Positions 6,862-14,584 of a DNA stretch of 25,542 bases are shown piece after piece. The notes beneath the pieces are model-generated. The model had not been told where the DNA came from, searched no databases, and worked only from the letters and a program-made list of their open reading frames with translations. The first letter of the stretch is position 1. The number at the start of each line of letters is the position of its first letter. The DNA is taken from the NCBI GenBank assembly GCA_023422735.1, contig JAFAGL010000169.1, positions 1 to 25,542 of the forward strand. The letters are read 5' to 3'. The DNA comes from Pseudomonadota bacterium. Its GTDB lineage: Bacteria > Pseudomonadota > Alphaproteobacteria > Rhizobiales > Rhizobiaceae. The translations under genes were made by a program, and so were the position numbers.

Positions 6862-8094
6862 TCAGTTTGCCAAAGACATGCGCTTGCGCAGCCCGGCAAG
6901 AAAGCCCGCTTTGCTGGGCGCGGCCTGTGCCACAGGTTCGGCTGGAGTATCCGTCGCCTGCACGACGACAGCTTGCGGCACGACCGCAGTTTCTTGCGGC
7001 AAAACAGCGGCAAGCGCAGCTTGTTTCTTGGCTTCCTCGACTTTTGCCTTGGCTTCGCGCTCGGCGTCTAATGCCGCCATGCGCCGCCCGGCCGGCGAAT
7101 CGATGCGCCCCATGCGCTCGGTTTGCGTGATCGAACCGTCCACATTCATGGATGGTGGCTCCATGGAAACACGCTCGCCACGCGCGCGCTTCTTGCTCCA
7201 TTCCGCAACCAGTGCCGCTTCCTTCACGCCGCCGATAGACGACATTGGCGCCTGCTTGGCTTGCCCTTTGGCAGCCACAGTAAAGGCAGTTTCATAGGTC
7301 TTGGTATAGGTCTGGTAGGCTGTCAGAAGCGCTTCGGGCTGCGGGGCCGACGGACAAGCACCGGCGGCCGAGAGCGGGCGATCGCTCATCTGGTTGAAGA
7401 CATAACGCTTTTCACACACGTCGACCTTCGGCGGCACTTTGGTGATCTCGAAATGGTCATAGCCTGCCTTCAGCATCGTCCAGAAGGCATAATTCGGATC
7501 GTCCTTGTAACGCGCCATATTCGCGGCCGTCATCCGGAACGGAAATGCCTGGATCTGGAACGCGGTCTGGCCGCCCTTGAAAGCCTCGCGAGCCAGAGCA
7601 TAGATCTGGCCGACCTGCGCGTCAGTCATCGAATAACAACCGGACGACGAACAGCCGCCATGCACCATCAGATGCTGGCCCGTGCGCCCCTGAGCACGAT
7701 CATAGGCGTTCGGAAAACCGATATTGAACGACAGGTAATAGCTGGAATTCGGATTCATCAGGCCCGGCGTGACCGTGTAGAACCCTTCGGGTGCCTGGCG
7801 ATCGCCTTCCACGAATTTCGGCCCAAGCTTGCCCGACCATTTGCAGATGTCATAGGAGGTCAGCAGGTCATAGCGACCGGAACGCTTTTGCTTCCAGACT
7901 TCGAGCTTGCCTTCTTCCTTGAAAATCCGGACCATGATCGGTGACGTTACCGTCATGTCCTTAGCCTTGATCTCGGCCAAGGTCTTTGGCGACAATTCCT
8001 TCGAAGCCGGGGCGATATCTTCCAACGACCCGTTGCAGCCGGCCAATGCGAGAGCCGACACGATAAGGCTGGCACGAAGCAAACGGAACGACAT
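6862..8094 (-). CDS. YafK-type L,D-transpeptidase-fold lipoprotein (murein-active)
   Basis: The product is 410 residues from ATG 8094; a GTG codon just before it (8097) is an alternative. It begins with a lipoprotein signal, MSFRLLRASLIVSALALAGC (lipobox Cys20). A YkuD/ErfK-like catalytic core spans about residues 50-240, with HLMVHGGCSSSGCYSMTD carrying His145 and nucleophile Cys153. Proteins of the YafK/DpaA group cleave or form links between murein and outer-membrane lipoproteins, and others form 3-3 cross-links; which reaction occurs here is not readable. The C-terminal third is low-complexity, rich in Ala, Lys, Glu and Val (about 330-400), likely an extended charged region. It heads a unit with the TusA-like and small lipoprotein genes. 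Confidence 0.88.
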   Translation of the reverse strand: MSFRLLRASLIVSALALAGCNGSLEDIAPASKELSPKTLAEIKAKDMTVTSPIMVRIFKEEGKLEVWKQKRSGRYDLLTSYDICKWSGKLGPKFVEGDRQAPEGFYTVTPGLMNPNSSYYLSFNIGFPNAYDRAQGRTGQHLMVHGGCSSSGCYSMTDAQVGQIYALAREAFKGGQTAFQIQAFPFRMTAANMARYKDDPNYAFWTMLKAGYDHFEITKVPPKVDVCEKRYVFNQMSDRPLSAAGACPSAPQPEALLTAYQTYTKTYETAFTVAAKGQAKQAPMSSIGGVKEAALVAEWSKKRARGERVSMEPPSMNVDGSITQTERMGRIDSPAGRRMAALDAEREAKAKVEEAKKQAALAAVLPQETAVVPQAVVVQATDTPAEPVAQAAPSKAGFLAGLRKRMSLAN

Positions 8095-8228
8095 CACGGC
8101 GTCAGATCAATCCATTCAACAAAAAGGCGTCGATCCCGCGCCATCTGGCTCCTGGCATCGACCGTGAGCAAACTCACACCGCGATATGCTAGCTCGTTAA
8201 CCTTGCAGAAAGATTACCGTCCAGCAAG

Positions 8229-8240
8229 AGTCGCGCGACT
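8229..8240. promoter_or_regulatory. 12-bp perfect palindrome between accA and the L,D-transpeptidase gene
   Basis: AGTCGCGCGACT reads the same on both strands. It lies about 135 bases upstream of the transpeptidase start, in a 218-base spacer that also holds a small hairpin, GTGAG/CTCAC with a CAAA loop (8164-8177). These may be an operator and leader structure, but no regulator is identifiable and no U-tract follows. Confidence 0.3.
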
Positions 8241-8312
8241 TGCGTCACATTCTTCGCTTGAAGCTGACCTTGCGGCAATTTTGTGGCGAAAGCCAAACCC
8301 CGGCTGCTGCTA

Positions 8313-9263
8313 TTAAAGCGTGCGCCCAATCGCCAGGAATTTTTCCCGCCGATGTTCGCGGAAATCGGAAGTGGTTTCGGCCAGTTCCTTGAAGCCGGTT
8401 TCAATCTGATCGCCTGCATCCTGGATCACCGTATCAGGCGCGCGATGTGCCCCGCCCAGCGGCTCTGCGATGATGGCATCGATCACTTTAAGGTCCAGCA
8501 GATCCTGCGCGGTGATCTTCATATTGGTCGCCGCATCGCGAGCCCGCGTGGAATCGTGCCAAAGGATGGAGGCCGCACCTTCGGGCGAAATCACCGAATA
8601 AATCGAGTGTTCCAGCATATAAACCTTGTTGGCCGTCGCAATTGCAATCGCCCCGCCCGAGCCGCCTTCACCGATGATCACGGAAACCGTGGGCACCCGC
8701 AAACCAAGGCAAACGGAAGTGGAGCGCGCGATGGCTTCTGCCTGGCCGCGCTCTTCGGCGCCGATGCCGGGATAAGCGCCGGCCGTATCCACAAGGGTTA
8801 CCACCGGGATGCCGAAGCGATCGGCCATTTCCATGATGCGAACCGCCTTGCGATAGCCTTCCGGCCGCGCCATGCCGAAATTGTGCTTCAAACGAGTCTG
8901 GGTGTTGGACCCCTTTTCCTGCCCGATCACGGCGACAGGCTCACCGCGAAATCGTGCAAAACCACACATCAGCGCATTGTCTTCGCCGTAAGCGCGATCA
9001 CCGGCAAGCGGCGTGTAGTCCGTCATCAGGCCGTTTACATAGTCAACGAAATGCGGCCGATCCGGGTGGCGGGCCACCTGGGCCTTTTGCCACGGCGTCA
9101 GCGCCTTATAGGCATCGCGCAGCGCATCACGCGAGCGCTTTTCGAGCCGTGCGATTTCATCCGCCACATTGACGGCATCTCCCGTCTCGCTCAGCTTCTT
9201 GAGTTCAACGATCTTGCCTTCGAGATCGGCAACAGGCTTTTCGAAATCAAGATAATTATACAT
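8313..9263 (-). CDS. accA: Acetyl-CoA carboxylase carboxyltransferase subunit alpha
   Basis: The product is 316 residues from ATG 9263, the usual length, starting MYNYLDFEKPVADLEGKI, which is the normal AccA N-terminus; sequence upstream in frame is not family-like. It transfers CO2 from carboxybiotin to acetyl-CoA to make malonyl-CoA for fatty-acid synthesis, with AccD as partner. Conserved crotonase-fold segments are present: GQEKGSNTQTRLKHNFGMARPEGYRKA, DTAGAYPGIGAEERGQAEAIA (from residue 159) and GEGGSGGAIAI (from 198). It follows xerD in the same direction after 96 bases. No strong Shine-Dalgarno is visible. Confidence 0.97.
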   Translation of the reverse strand: MYNYLDFEKPVADLEGKIVELKKLSETGDAVNVADEIARLEKRSRDALRDAYKALTPWQKAQVARHPDRPHFVDYVNGLMTDYTPLAGDRAYGEDNALMCGFARFRGEPVAVIGQEKGSNTQTRLKHNFGMARPEGYRKAVRIMEMADRFGIPVVTLVDTAGAYPGIGAEERGQAEAIARSTSVCLGLRVPTVSVIIGEGGSGGAIAIATANKVYMLEHSIYSVISPEGAASILWHDSTRARDAATNMKITAQDLLDLKVIDAIIAEPLGGAHRAPDTVIQDAGDQIETGFKELAETTSDFREHRREKFLAIGRTL

Positions 9264-9359
9264 ATGGCTGGCCGAAAACCTCGGATTCTGAAACGTCCGC
9301 AATGAACGGGCCGGGTTCGTCCCGACCGTGGGCTTGGCACGCAAATAGACTGCCTGACC

Positions 9360-10274
9360 CTAGTCGGCAAGCGGATGATGGTCTTTCACCAATGCAATCA
9401 GCCGCTTTTCAAGCACATGCGTGTAGATTTGCGTGGTCGAAATGTCGGCATGGCCGAGCAATTGCTGGACGGCGCGAAGGTCCGCGCCATTCTGCAGAAG
9501 ATGGCTTGCAAACGCATGTCGCAGGATATGGGGGGACAAATCCACGCTCGGCAACCCGGCCCTCGCTGCAAGCGATTTCAGGTCGCGCGCAAAAACCTGG
9601 CGTGCCAGATGCCCGCTTTCCGAAGCAGCCGGAAAAAGAAACCGGCTCTCGCCATATCGCGGCTCACGCGCCCGCGCCGCCAGCCAGGCCTTTAACGCAT
9701 CCTGGGCTTTTTTTGTCAGCGGGACCAGGCGTTCCTTCGAGCCCTTCCCTTTCACGAAGAAAAAGCGCTCATCGCGTCGCGCCACACTTTCTGGCAGCGA
9801 AACCAGCTCAGACACGCGAAGACCGGTGGCATAAAGTGCCTCGATCTGCGCATGCATGCGCAGCGCATCGAATTTCGCGGCATCCGTTTCGGCTTCCTCC
9901 ACTTCTATAGCTGCCCGGTCGAGAAGTCGTCCCACATCCTTTTCACTGAGAGTGACGGGCAGCGGCCGCTCCTTGCGAGGCATATCGAGCACGCCGGTCG
10001 GTTCATCGGCACGAATCCCTTCCGCATGCAGAAATTTGAAGAACTGCCGAAGTGCCGACAAGCGCCGGGCTTGCGAGCTCGATGCGAAACCGCGCTTGTT
10101 CAGGGATGCGATGTAGTCGCGCAGCTGGTCGGAAGATGCATCCGACAAAGTGCCATCCACATGTTCGGCGGCATCCTCCAGATCGCGCCTGTAGGATTGG
10201 AGCGTGTTTTCGCTGGCCCCGCGCTCTGCCCCCATCATTTCAAGAAAAGCTTCGATCCGTGCCCCGCTGCGCAT
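9360..10274 (-). CDS. xerD: Site-specific tyrosine recombinase XerD
   Basis: The product is 304 residues from ATG 10274. It has an N-terminal SAM-like core-binding domain (about 5-90) and a C-terminal catalytic domain. Catalytic residues are in place: Arg153 (ATGLRVSELVSL), Lys in GKGSKERLVPL (176-186), His249 and Arg252 (HILRHAFASHLL), His275 (LLGHADIST) and nucleophile Tyr284 (QIYTHV). With XerC it resolves chromosome dimers at dif. The chromosomal setting next to accA and aroK fits the housekeeping enzyme and not a mobile integrase. Its start is 10 bases after the stop of the 55-aa membrane-protein gene. Confidence 0.95.
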   Translation of the reverse strand: MRSGARIEAFLEMMGAERGASENTLQSYRRDLEDAAEHVDGTLSDASSDQLRDYIASLNKRGFASSSQARRLSALRQFFKFLHAEGIRADEPTGVLDMPRKERPLPVTLSEKDVGRLLDRAAIEVEEAETDAAKFDALRMHAQIEALYATGLRVSELVSLPESVARRDERFFFVKGKGSKERLVPLTKKAQDALKAWLAARAREPRYGESRFLFPAASESGHLARQVFARDLKSLAARAGLPSVDLSPHILRHAFASHLLQNGADLRAVQQLLGHADISTTQIYTHVLEKRLIALVKDHHPLAD

Positions 10275-10284
10275 AACTGGTTTC

Positions 10285-10452
10285 TTACTGCTGTGGCGAG
10301 GACACGGTTTCGCGGTCGATATTCTCGATGGGCACCGGCACGACCATTTCCGTTTGACGGGGCGTCACGAAGGTCGCGAGCGCAAACATGGCAGCATAAA
10401 CCAAACCGACGAAAACGGCGATCACGGTCACGAACCGGAACAAGGTCGGCAT
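10285..10452 (-). CDS. Small single-pass membrane protein, 55 aa
   Basis: The frame runs from ATG 10452 to TAA 10287-10285 and encodes 55 residues. The N-terminal half is one hydrophobic helix (about 5-29, VTVIAVFVGLVYAAMFALATF); the rest is a short polar tail with TPRQTEMVVPVPIENIDRE. The sequence is too short to assign a family and I recognise none. Support for it being real: coding-like codon use in a frame without interruption, a typical membrane-protein composition, and tight spacing before xerD, with which it is probably cotranscribed. It diverges from aroK. Confidence 0.7.
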   Translation of the reverse strand: MPTLFRFVTVIAVFVGLVYAAMFALATFVTPRQTEMVVPVPIENIDRETVSSPQQ

Positions 10453-10581
10453 GGAGCGGTCAGCCTCGTGGATGCAGGACGCTTTATGTCACCTTATCAA
10501 CTGCCTGCCGCATCATGACAAGGCCGGACGCTTGACGTGGACGGTCTTTTGCGATGCTTGTCGCCGCAACAAGGATTATCC

Positions 10582-11178
10582 ATGACCGATATTACACCAT
10601 CGCCTTTGTGTCACCAGCTTGTGAGCCGGCTTGGACCACGCGCGATTGTGTTTGTGGGATTGATGGGCGCAGGAAAAACTTCGATCGGACGCCGTGTCGC
10701 GCAAGCGCTCGACATCCCCTTCGTTGACAGCGACCATGAAATCGAGGCCGTGTCGCGCCTGACGATACCGGAACTTTTCGAGCGCTATGGGGAAAGCGAG
10801 TTTCGTGCATTGGAAAACCGGGTCATCGAACGGTTGATCCGCGATGGTGCGGGGGTCATCTCCACCGGCGGCGGCGCATTCATGAATGCCCAAACGCGGA
10901 TGGCGATTGGCAAAAGCGGAATCTCGATCTGGCTCAAGGCCGATATCGACCTTTTAATGGACCGCGTGTCGAAAAAACAAACGAGACCGCTTCTTAAAAC
11001 ACCTGATCCGCGGGGAACGATGATCCGTTTGATGCAGGAACGCTATCCGGTCTACGAACTGGCCGACATTACCGTCCAATCGCGGGATGAAAAGCGTGAG
11101 GTGATCGCAAACGAAGTCGTCGAAGCACTCGACAGATATCTTGATCTTGCGACAAACAGGACAGAAGCCACATGGTGA
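10582..11178 (+). CDS. aroK: Shikimate kinase
   Basis: The product is 198 residues from ATG 10582, preceded by AAGGA at a suitable distance. It phosphorylates shikimate at the 3-hydroxyl with ATP in the chorismate pathway. Walker A is GLMGAGKT (26-33); shikimate-binding elements are DSDHEIE (49-55), Arg75 in GESEFRALE and GGGA (96-99); the lid Arg is in TRPLL (Arg135). The N-terminus carries about 20 extra residues before the kinase core. TTGACG at 10532-10537 could be a -35 element but the matching -10 is weak. Its stop overlaps the aroB start by 7 bases. Confidence 0.96.
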   Translation: MTDITPSPLCHQLVSRLGPRAIVFVGLMGAGKTSIGRRVAQALDIPFVDSDHEIEAVSRLTIPELFERYGESEFRALENRVIERLIRDGAGVISTGGGAFMNAQTRMAIGKSGISIWLKADIDLLMDRVSKKQTRPLLKTPDPRGTMIRLMQERYPVYELADITVQSRDEKREVIANEVVEALDRYLDLATNRTEATW

Positions 11179-12299
11179 CGAGCAGCGCATTTCGCACGGT
11201 CCGGGTGGGGTTGGGCAGCCGCGCCTATGACATTCTGATCGGCGATCGCCTGATCGAAACCGCAGCTGAGCACGTCGCTTTGCGCATGGACGGTGCCCGC
11301 GTCGCAATCGTGACCGACGAGAATGTTGCGGCGGCCGGCCATCTGCAGCAATTGAAAACCTCGCTGGCCAAAAGCGGCATTGACCACGCCGAACTCATTT
11401 TACCTGCCGGCGAGAAAACGAAAAGCTTCGAGCATCTGCAAACCTGTGTGAGTGCCATTCTCGACGCCCGGCTGGAACGCGGCGATGCGGTGATCGCGCT
11501 GGGTGGCGGCGTGATCGGCGACCTCGCCGGATTTGCGGCAGGCATCGTGCGTCGCGGGATGAATTTCATCCAGATGCCGACATCGCTGTTGGCGCAGGTG
11601 GATTCCTCGGTCGGAGGGAAAACCGGCATCAACACCGTGCAGGGCAAGAATCTCGTTGGCGTGTTTCACCAGCCCCGGCTGGTTCTGGCCGATATGTCGG
11701 TTCTCGATACATTATCTCAACGCGAATTCAGGGCCGGCTATGCCGAGGTTGCGAAATACGGGCTGATCGACAACCCCGACTTCTTCAACTGGCTGGAAAA
11801 GAACTGGTCGGACATTTTTGCCGGCGGCGCGGCGCGCACCCAAGCGATTGCGCTGTCTTGTCAGGCGAAAGCCGATGTTGTGGCCCGCGACGAGTTCGAA
11901 ACGGGCGACCGCGCTTTGCTGAATCTCGGCCATACATTCGGCCACGCGCTGGAAGCTGCCACGGGGTATGACAGCGCGCGTCTGGTGCATGGTGAAGGCG
12001 TGGCGATCGGCATGGCGCTGGCGCATCGCTTTTCGGCACGACTCAACCAAGCAAGCCCTGATGATGCGGCGCGTGTCGAAGCGCATTTGACGGCTGTCGG
12101 CTTGCCGACACGGCTTGCCGATGTGCCGGGCGGCCTGCCCGACGCCCAGAAACTTCTCGATTACATCGCGCAGGACAAAAAAGTGTCGCGCGGCGCGCTG
12201 ACCTTTATCCTGACCCGCGGCATTGGAAAAAGCTTCATCGCAAAAGATGTGCCGGCCTCCGAGGTACTCGGCTTCCTCCAAGACAGCTTGCGGGCCTGA
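11172..12299 (+). CDS. aroB: 3-dehydroquinate synthase
   Basis: The product is 375 residues. The ATG at 11172 overlaps the last codons of aroK (ATGGTGA), so the two are translationally coupled and act in the same pathway. The enzyme converts DAHP to 3-dehydroquinate with NAD+ and a divalent metal. Conserved blocks are GGGVIGDLAGF (from 111), MPTSLLAQVDSSVGGKTGIN (135-154), and the metal ligands Glu192 (GYAEVAKYG), His254 (NLGHTFGH) and His273 (VHGEG). It ends one base before the convergent bolA gene, so no terminator is possible between them. Confidence 0.97.
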   Translation: MVTSSAFRTVRVGLGSRAYDILIGDRLIETAAEHVALRMDGARVAIVTDENVAAAGHLQQLKTSLAKSGIDHAELILPAGEKTKSFEHLQTCVSAILDARLERGDAVIALGGGVIGDLAGFAAGIVRRGMNFIQMPTSLLAQVDSSVGGKTGINTVQGKNLVGVFHQPRLVLADMSVLDTLSQREFRAGYAEVAKYGLIDNPDFFNWLEKNWSDIFAGGAARTQAIALSCQAKADVVARDEFETGDRALLNLGHTFGHALEAATGYDSARLVHGEGVAIGMALAHRFSARLNQASPDDAARVEAHLTAVGLPTRLADVPGGLPDAQKLLDYIAQDKKVSRGALTFILTRGIGKSFIAKDVPASEVLGFLQDSLRA

Positions 12300-12300
12300 T

Positions 12301-12606
12301 TTACCAGCGTGTGGCTTCGCCCGGTGCTGCCGGTTCGATCGCCAAAGCATGCACTCTGTCGACGGACAATTCATCCTTGAGAAGGTCGTTAACAGCGCGA
12401 TGTCGTTCGATTCGACTCATCGAATCAAACCTGGCGGAAACGATGCGGACGCGAAAATGCGTTTCTCCTGTTCCGTCAAACGAGCCGTGATGGCTCGAAT
12501 CGCCATGGTGATGGCCCGCATGAAGATGACTTTCATTGATGACCTGGAGACGTTCGGGCGCAAAATTTTCGTTGAGCTTGCGTTCAATCTTTTCCTGGAT
12601 GGACAT
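12301..12606 (-). CDS. bolA: BolA-family protein
   Basis: The product is 101 residues from ATG 12606, with a GGAGCCGGAAG region just upstream; the frame is open to 12699 but the extension looks non-coding. The BolA pattern is seen in the N-terminal helix IQEKIERKLNENFAPERLQVINES, the His pair region HLHAGH, GETHFRVRIVSARF and the C-terminal SRIERHRAVNDLLKDEL. BolA proteins bind monothiol glutaredoxins through a shared 2Fe-2S cluster and help deliver iron-sulfur clusters or regulate iron. An unusual His-rich insert (HHHGDSSHHG, residues 32-41) follows the first loop and may add a metal site. It is divergent from the J-domain gene. Confidence 0.93.
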   Translation of the reverse strand: MSIQEKIERKLNENFAPERLQVINESHLHAGHHHGDSSHHGSFDGTGETHFRVRIVSARFDSMSRIERHRAVNDLLKDELSVDRVHALAIEPAAPGEATRW

Positions 12607-12755
12607 TTTCGCTTCCGGCTCCCATATGTGCTGCGGCTTTTTCGGGATCAGCGGCTTTTGTTGCGCTGACCCCAAAATCGCCGGTTTGCGCTGCGACAAA
12701 GCGCTCCGAACCAGGGTTCTGGTCTACAAATCGCAAATGTCAATTCTTGTATCAC

Positions 12756-12782
12756 GGCGTGAAGATCGCATAGTTTCACGCC
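12756..12782. promoter_or_regulatory. Inverted repeat upstream of the J-domain gene
   Basis: GGCGTGAA (12756-12763) and TTCACGCC (12775-12782) are perfect 8-bp arms separated by 11 bases, so the centres are about two helical turns apart, as for a dimeric regulator. A possible weak promoter, TTGTAT at 12747 and CATAGT at 12769 with 16 bases between, overlaps it. AGGAGA follows directly (12783-12788), 14 bases from the ATG. An RNA hairpin in the leader is the alternative. Confidence 0.45.
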
Positions 12783-12802
12783 AGGAGACAGTTCGCCTAC
12801 TC

Positions 12803-13417
12803 ATGACCGAATATTCGAAATATTTCGAGAAACTTCGTATCCGACCGGAATCGAAGACCGCCGCCAAGCCGCAAGCCCCCTGCTGCCAATGGGATGGATG
12901 CAATGAGCCGGGCACGCATCGCGCGCCTGTCGGCCGCATGCGCGAGGGCGAGTATTTCCGCTTCTGCATCGAGCATGTGCGGGAATACAACAAGAGCTTC
13001 AACTACTTCTCGGGCGTGCCCGAAGGGGATGTCGCACGCTTCCAGAAAGAAGCGATGACCGGCCATCGCCCGACATGGAAGATGGGAACCAGCTCTGGCC
13101 CAGCCACAGCAGCCGCCCCCGATGTTTCGCAGATGCGTTCGGGCCGTGCCGGTTATTACCGGATGCGCGATCCTTACGGGATGTTCGGCACCGGCGCGAC
13201 AAAGCCACAGGAGCGAAAAGCCAAGCCGCTCGAAGCGAAGGCTTTGCAAACGCTCGGCCTGACCGTGAGGGCGACCGCAGCCGAGGTGAAGGCGCGCTAC
13301 AAGGCGGAAGTGAAACGCAATCACCCCGATGCCAATGGCGGCGATCGCGCGTCCGAAGAACGGTTGCGCGAAGTGCTGCAGGCCTACAAGCTTTTGAAGG
13401 CAGCCGGTTATTGTTGA
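12803..13417 (+). CDS. J-domain (DnaJ-like) protein with N-terminal Cys/His cluster
   Basis: The product is 204 residues from ATG 12803; the frame extends upstream, but that part overlaps the bolA promoter region in non-coding style. The J domain is C-terminal (about 147-204), with HPD at 174-176 in YKAEVKRNHPDANGGD. The N-terminal third has Cys27, Cys28, Cys33 (CCQWDGC), His39, Cys55 and His58 (FRFCIEHV), spaced like a small zinc-binding site. A Gly/Arg/Tyr-rich linker lies between. It precedes cobS/cobT in the same direction. J proteins stimulate Hsp70, so a role in assembling or remodelling the cobaltochelatase is possible but is inference. The Shine-Dalgarno is distant from this ATG, so the start is uncertain by a few codons. 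Confidence 0.85.
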   Translation: MTEYSKYFEKLRIRPESKTAAKPQAPCCQWDGCNEPGTHRAPVGRMREGEYFRFCIEHVREYNKSFNYFSGVPEGDVARFQKEAMTGHRPTWKMGTSSGPATAAAPDVSQMRSGRAGYYRMRDPYGMFGTGATKPQERKAKPLEAKALQTLGLTVRATAAEVKARYKAEVKRNHPDANGGDRASEERLREVLQAYKLLKAAGYC

Positions 13418-13592
13418 GCGCGCAACACGAAAGGGGTCAAAAAAGGCTCGTTTCGGCGTTTTCGCGCGATACATCGTCTGGCACATTGTTTTTTGTTCCC
13501 ACAGGTCGACGGACTGGTCTAAGGAAAGTCGGCATTTCAAGTGATGAAGGATGGCGAATGCGCGTGCACCACACGCTTCGCCTGGAGGCATG

Positions 13593-14582
13593 ATGGACAA
13601 GCTCGACCGCGACAGCGCCAATCTCCCGGATACAACCGTGTCGGTGAAAGACACATTCGGGTTCGATTCCAAGATGGTGGTGCCCGCTTATTCCCAAACC
13701 AGCGAGCATGTGCCGGATGTCGATCCGGATTATCTGTTCGATCCGCAAACGACACTGGCGATCTTGTCAGGCTTCGCCTTCAATCGTCGCGTGATGGTTT
13801 CGGGTTATCACGGCACCGGCAAATCAACCCATATCGAACAGGTTGCGGCGCGCCTCAACTGGCCGTGTATCCGCGTCAACCTCGACAGCCATGTCAGCCA
13901 GATCGATCTCGTTGGCAAGGATGCGATCGTGGTCAAGGAAGGCATGCAGGTCACGGAATTCCGCGACGGTATTTTGCCTTGGGCCTATCAGCACAATGTC
14001 GCGCTGGTTTTCGATGAATACGATGCCGGCCGCCCCGATGTGATGTTCGTGATCCAGCGCGTGCTGGAAGCTTCCGGGCGCCTGACGCTGCTCGATCAAA
14101 GCCGGGTGATCCGACCGCATCCCGCTTTCCGGCTGTTTGCGACCGCCAACACCGTGGGCCTGGGCGATACGACCGGCCTTTATCACGGCACGCAGCAGAT
14201 CAACCAGGCACAGATGGATCGCTGGTCGATCGTCACAACGCTGAACTATCTTCCGCATGCGGAAGAAGTCGCGATCGTTCTGGCCAAGGCCAAGCATTAC
14301 CAGAACGACCAGGGCCGGGAAACGGTGAGCCGGATGGTTCGCGTGGCCGACCAGACGCGCGCCGCCTTTATCAATGGCGATCTTTCGACCGTGATGAGCC
14401 CGCGCACCGTCATCACCTGGGCAGAAAATGCCGAAATCTTCGGCGATGTCGGCTTCGCCTTCCGCCTCACTTTCCTCAACAAATGCGATGAATTGGAGCG
14501 TGCGGTTGTGGCCGAGTTCTACCAGCGCGCTTTTGGTGAGGAATTGCCGGAAAGCGCCGCGAACGCGGTGGTCCTGGGCTAA
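13593..14582 (+). CDS. cobS: Aerobic cobaltochelatase subunit CobS
   Basis: The product is 329 residues from the second of two adjacent ATG codons (13593; the other is 13590), because GGAGG at 13584-13588 is then 4 bases away; the usual length is about 330. It is a MoxR-type AAA+ ATPase: Walker A GYHGTGKST (71-79), Walker B LVFDEYDAG (138-146), and a sensor-1 region FRLFATANTVGLGD. With CobT it forms a two-ring complex that powers cobalt insertion into hydrogenobyrinic acid diamide by CobN. CobN is not in this window. A 147-residue exported protein gene, not cobT, follows after 2 bases. Confidence 0.96.
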   Translation: MDKLDRDSANLPDTTVSVKDTFGFDSKMVVPAYSQTSEHVPDVDPDYLFDPQTTLAILSGFAFNRRVMVSGYHGTGKSTHIEQVAARLNWPCIRVNLDSHVSQIDLVGKDAIVVKEGMQVTEFRDGILPWAYQHNVALVFDEYDAGRPDVMFVIQRVLEASGRLTLLDQSRVIRPHPAFRLFATANTVGLGDTTGLYHGTQQINQAQMDRWSIVTTLNYLPHAEEVAIVLAKAKHYQNDQGRETVSRMVRVADQTRAAFINGDLSTVMSPRTVITWAENAEIFGDVGFAFRLTFLNKCDELERAVVAEFYQRAFGEELPESAANAVVLG

Positions 14583-14584
14583 AT

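Noticed and set aside
9360..10274. Tyrosine recombinase as a sign of an integrated element near the tRNA-Arg gene
   Set aside because: It is 7 kb from the tRNA, has the housekeeping XerD length and motifs, and sits in a conserved chromosomal setting; no duplicated tRNA end was found.
12536..12802. N-terminal extension of the J-domain protein to 12536
   Set aside because: It would overlap bolA on the other strand and the divergent control region, and its residues show no domain; family-like sequence begins at 12803.
13478..13502. Possible sigma-54 promoter (TGGCAC followed by a T-rich stretch) upstream of cobS
   Set aside because: The -12 element lacks the required GC at the correct spacing, so only half of the motif is present.
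13418..13592. Cobalamin riboswitch or terminator before cobS
   Set aside because: No B12-box-like sequence and no hairpin followed by a U-tract was found in this spacer.
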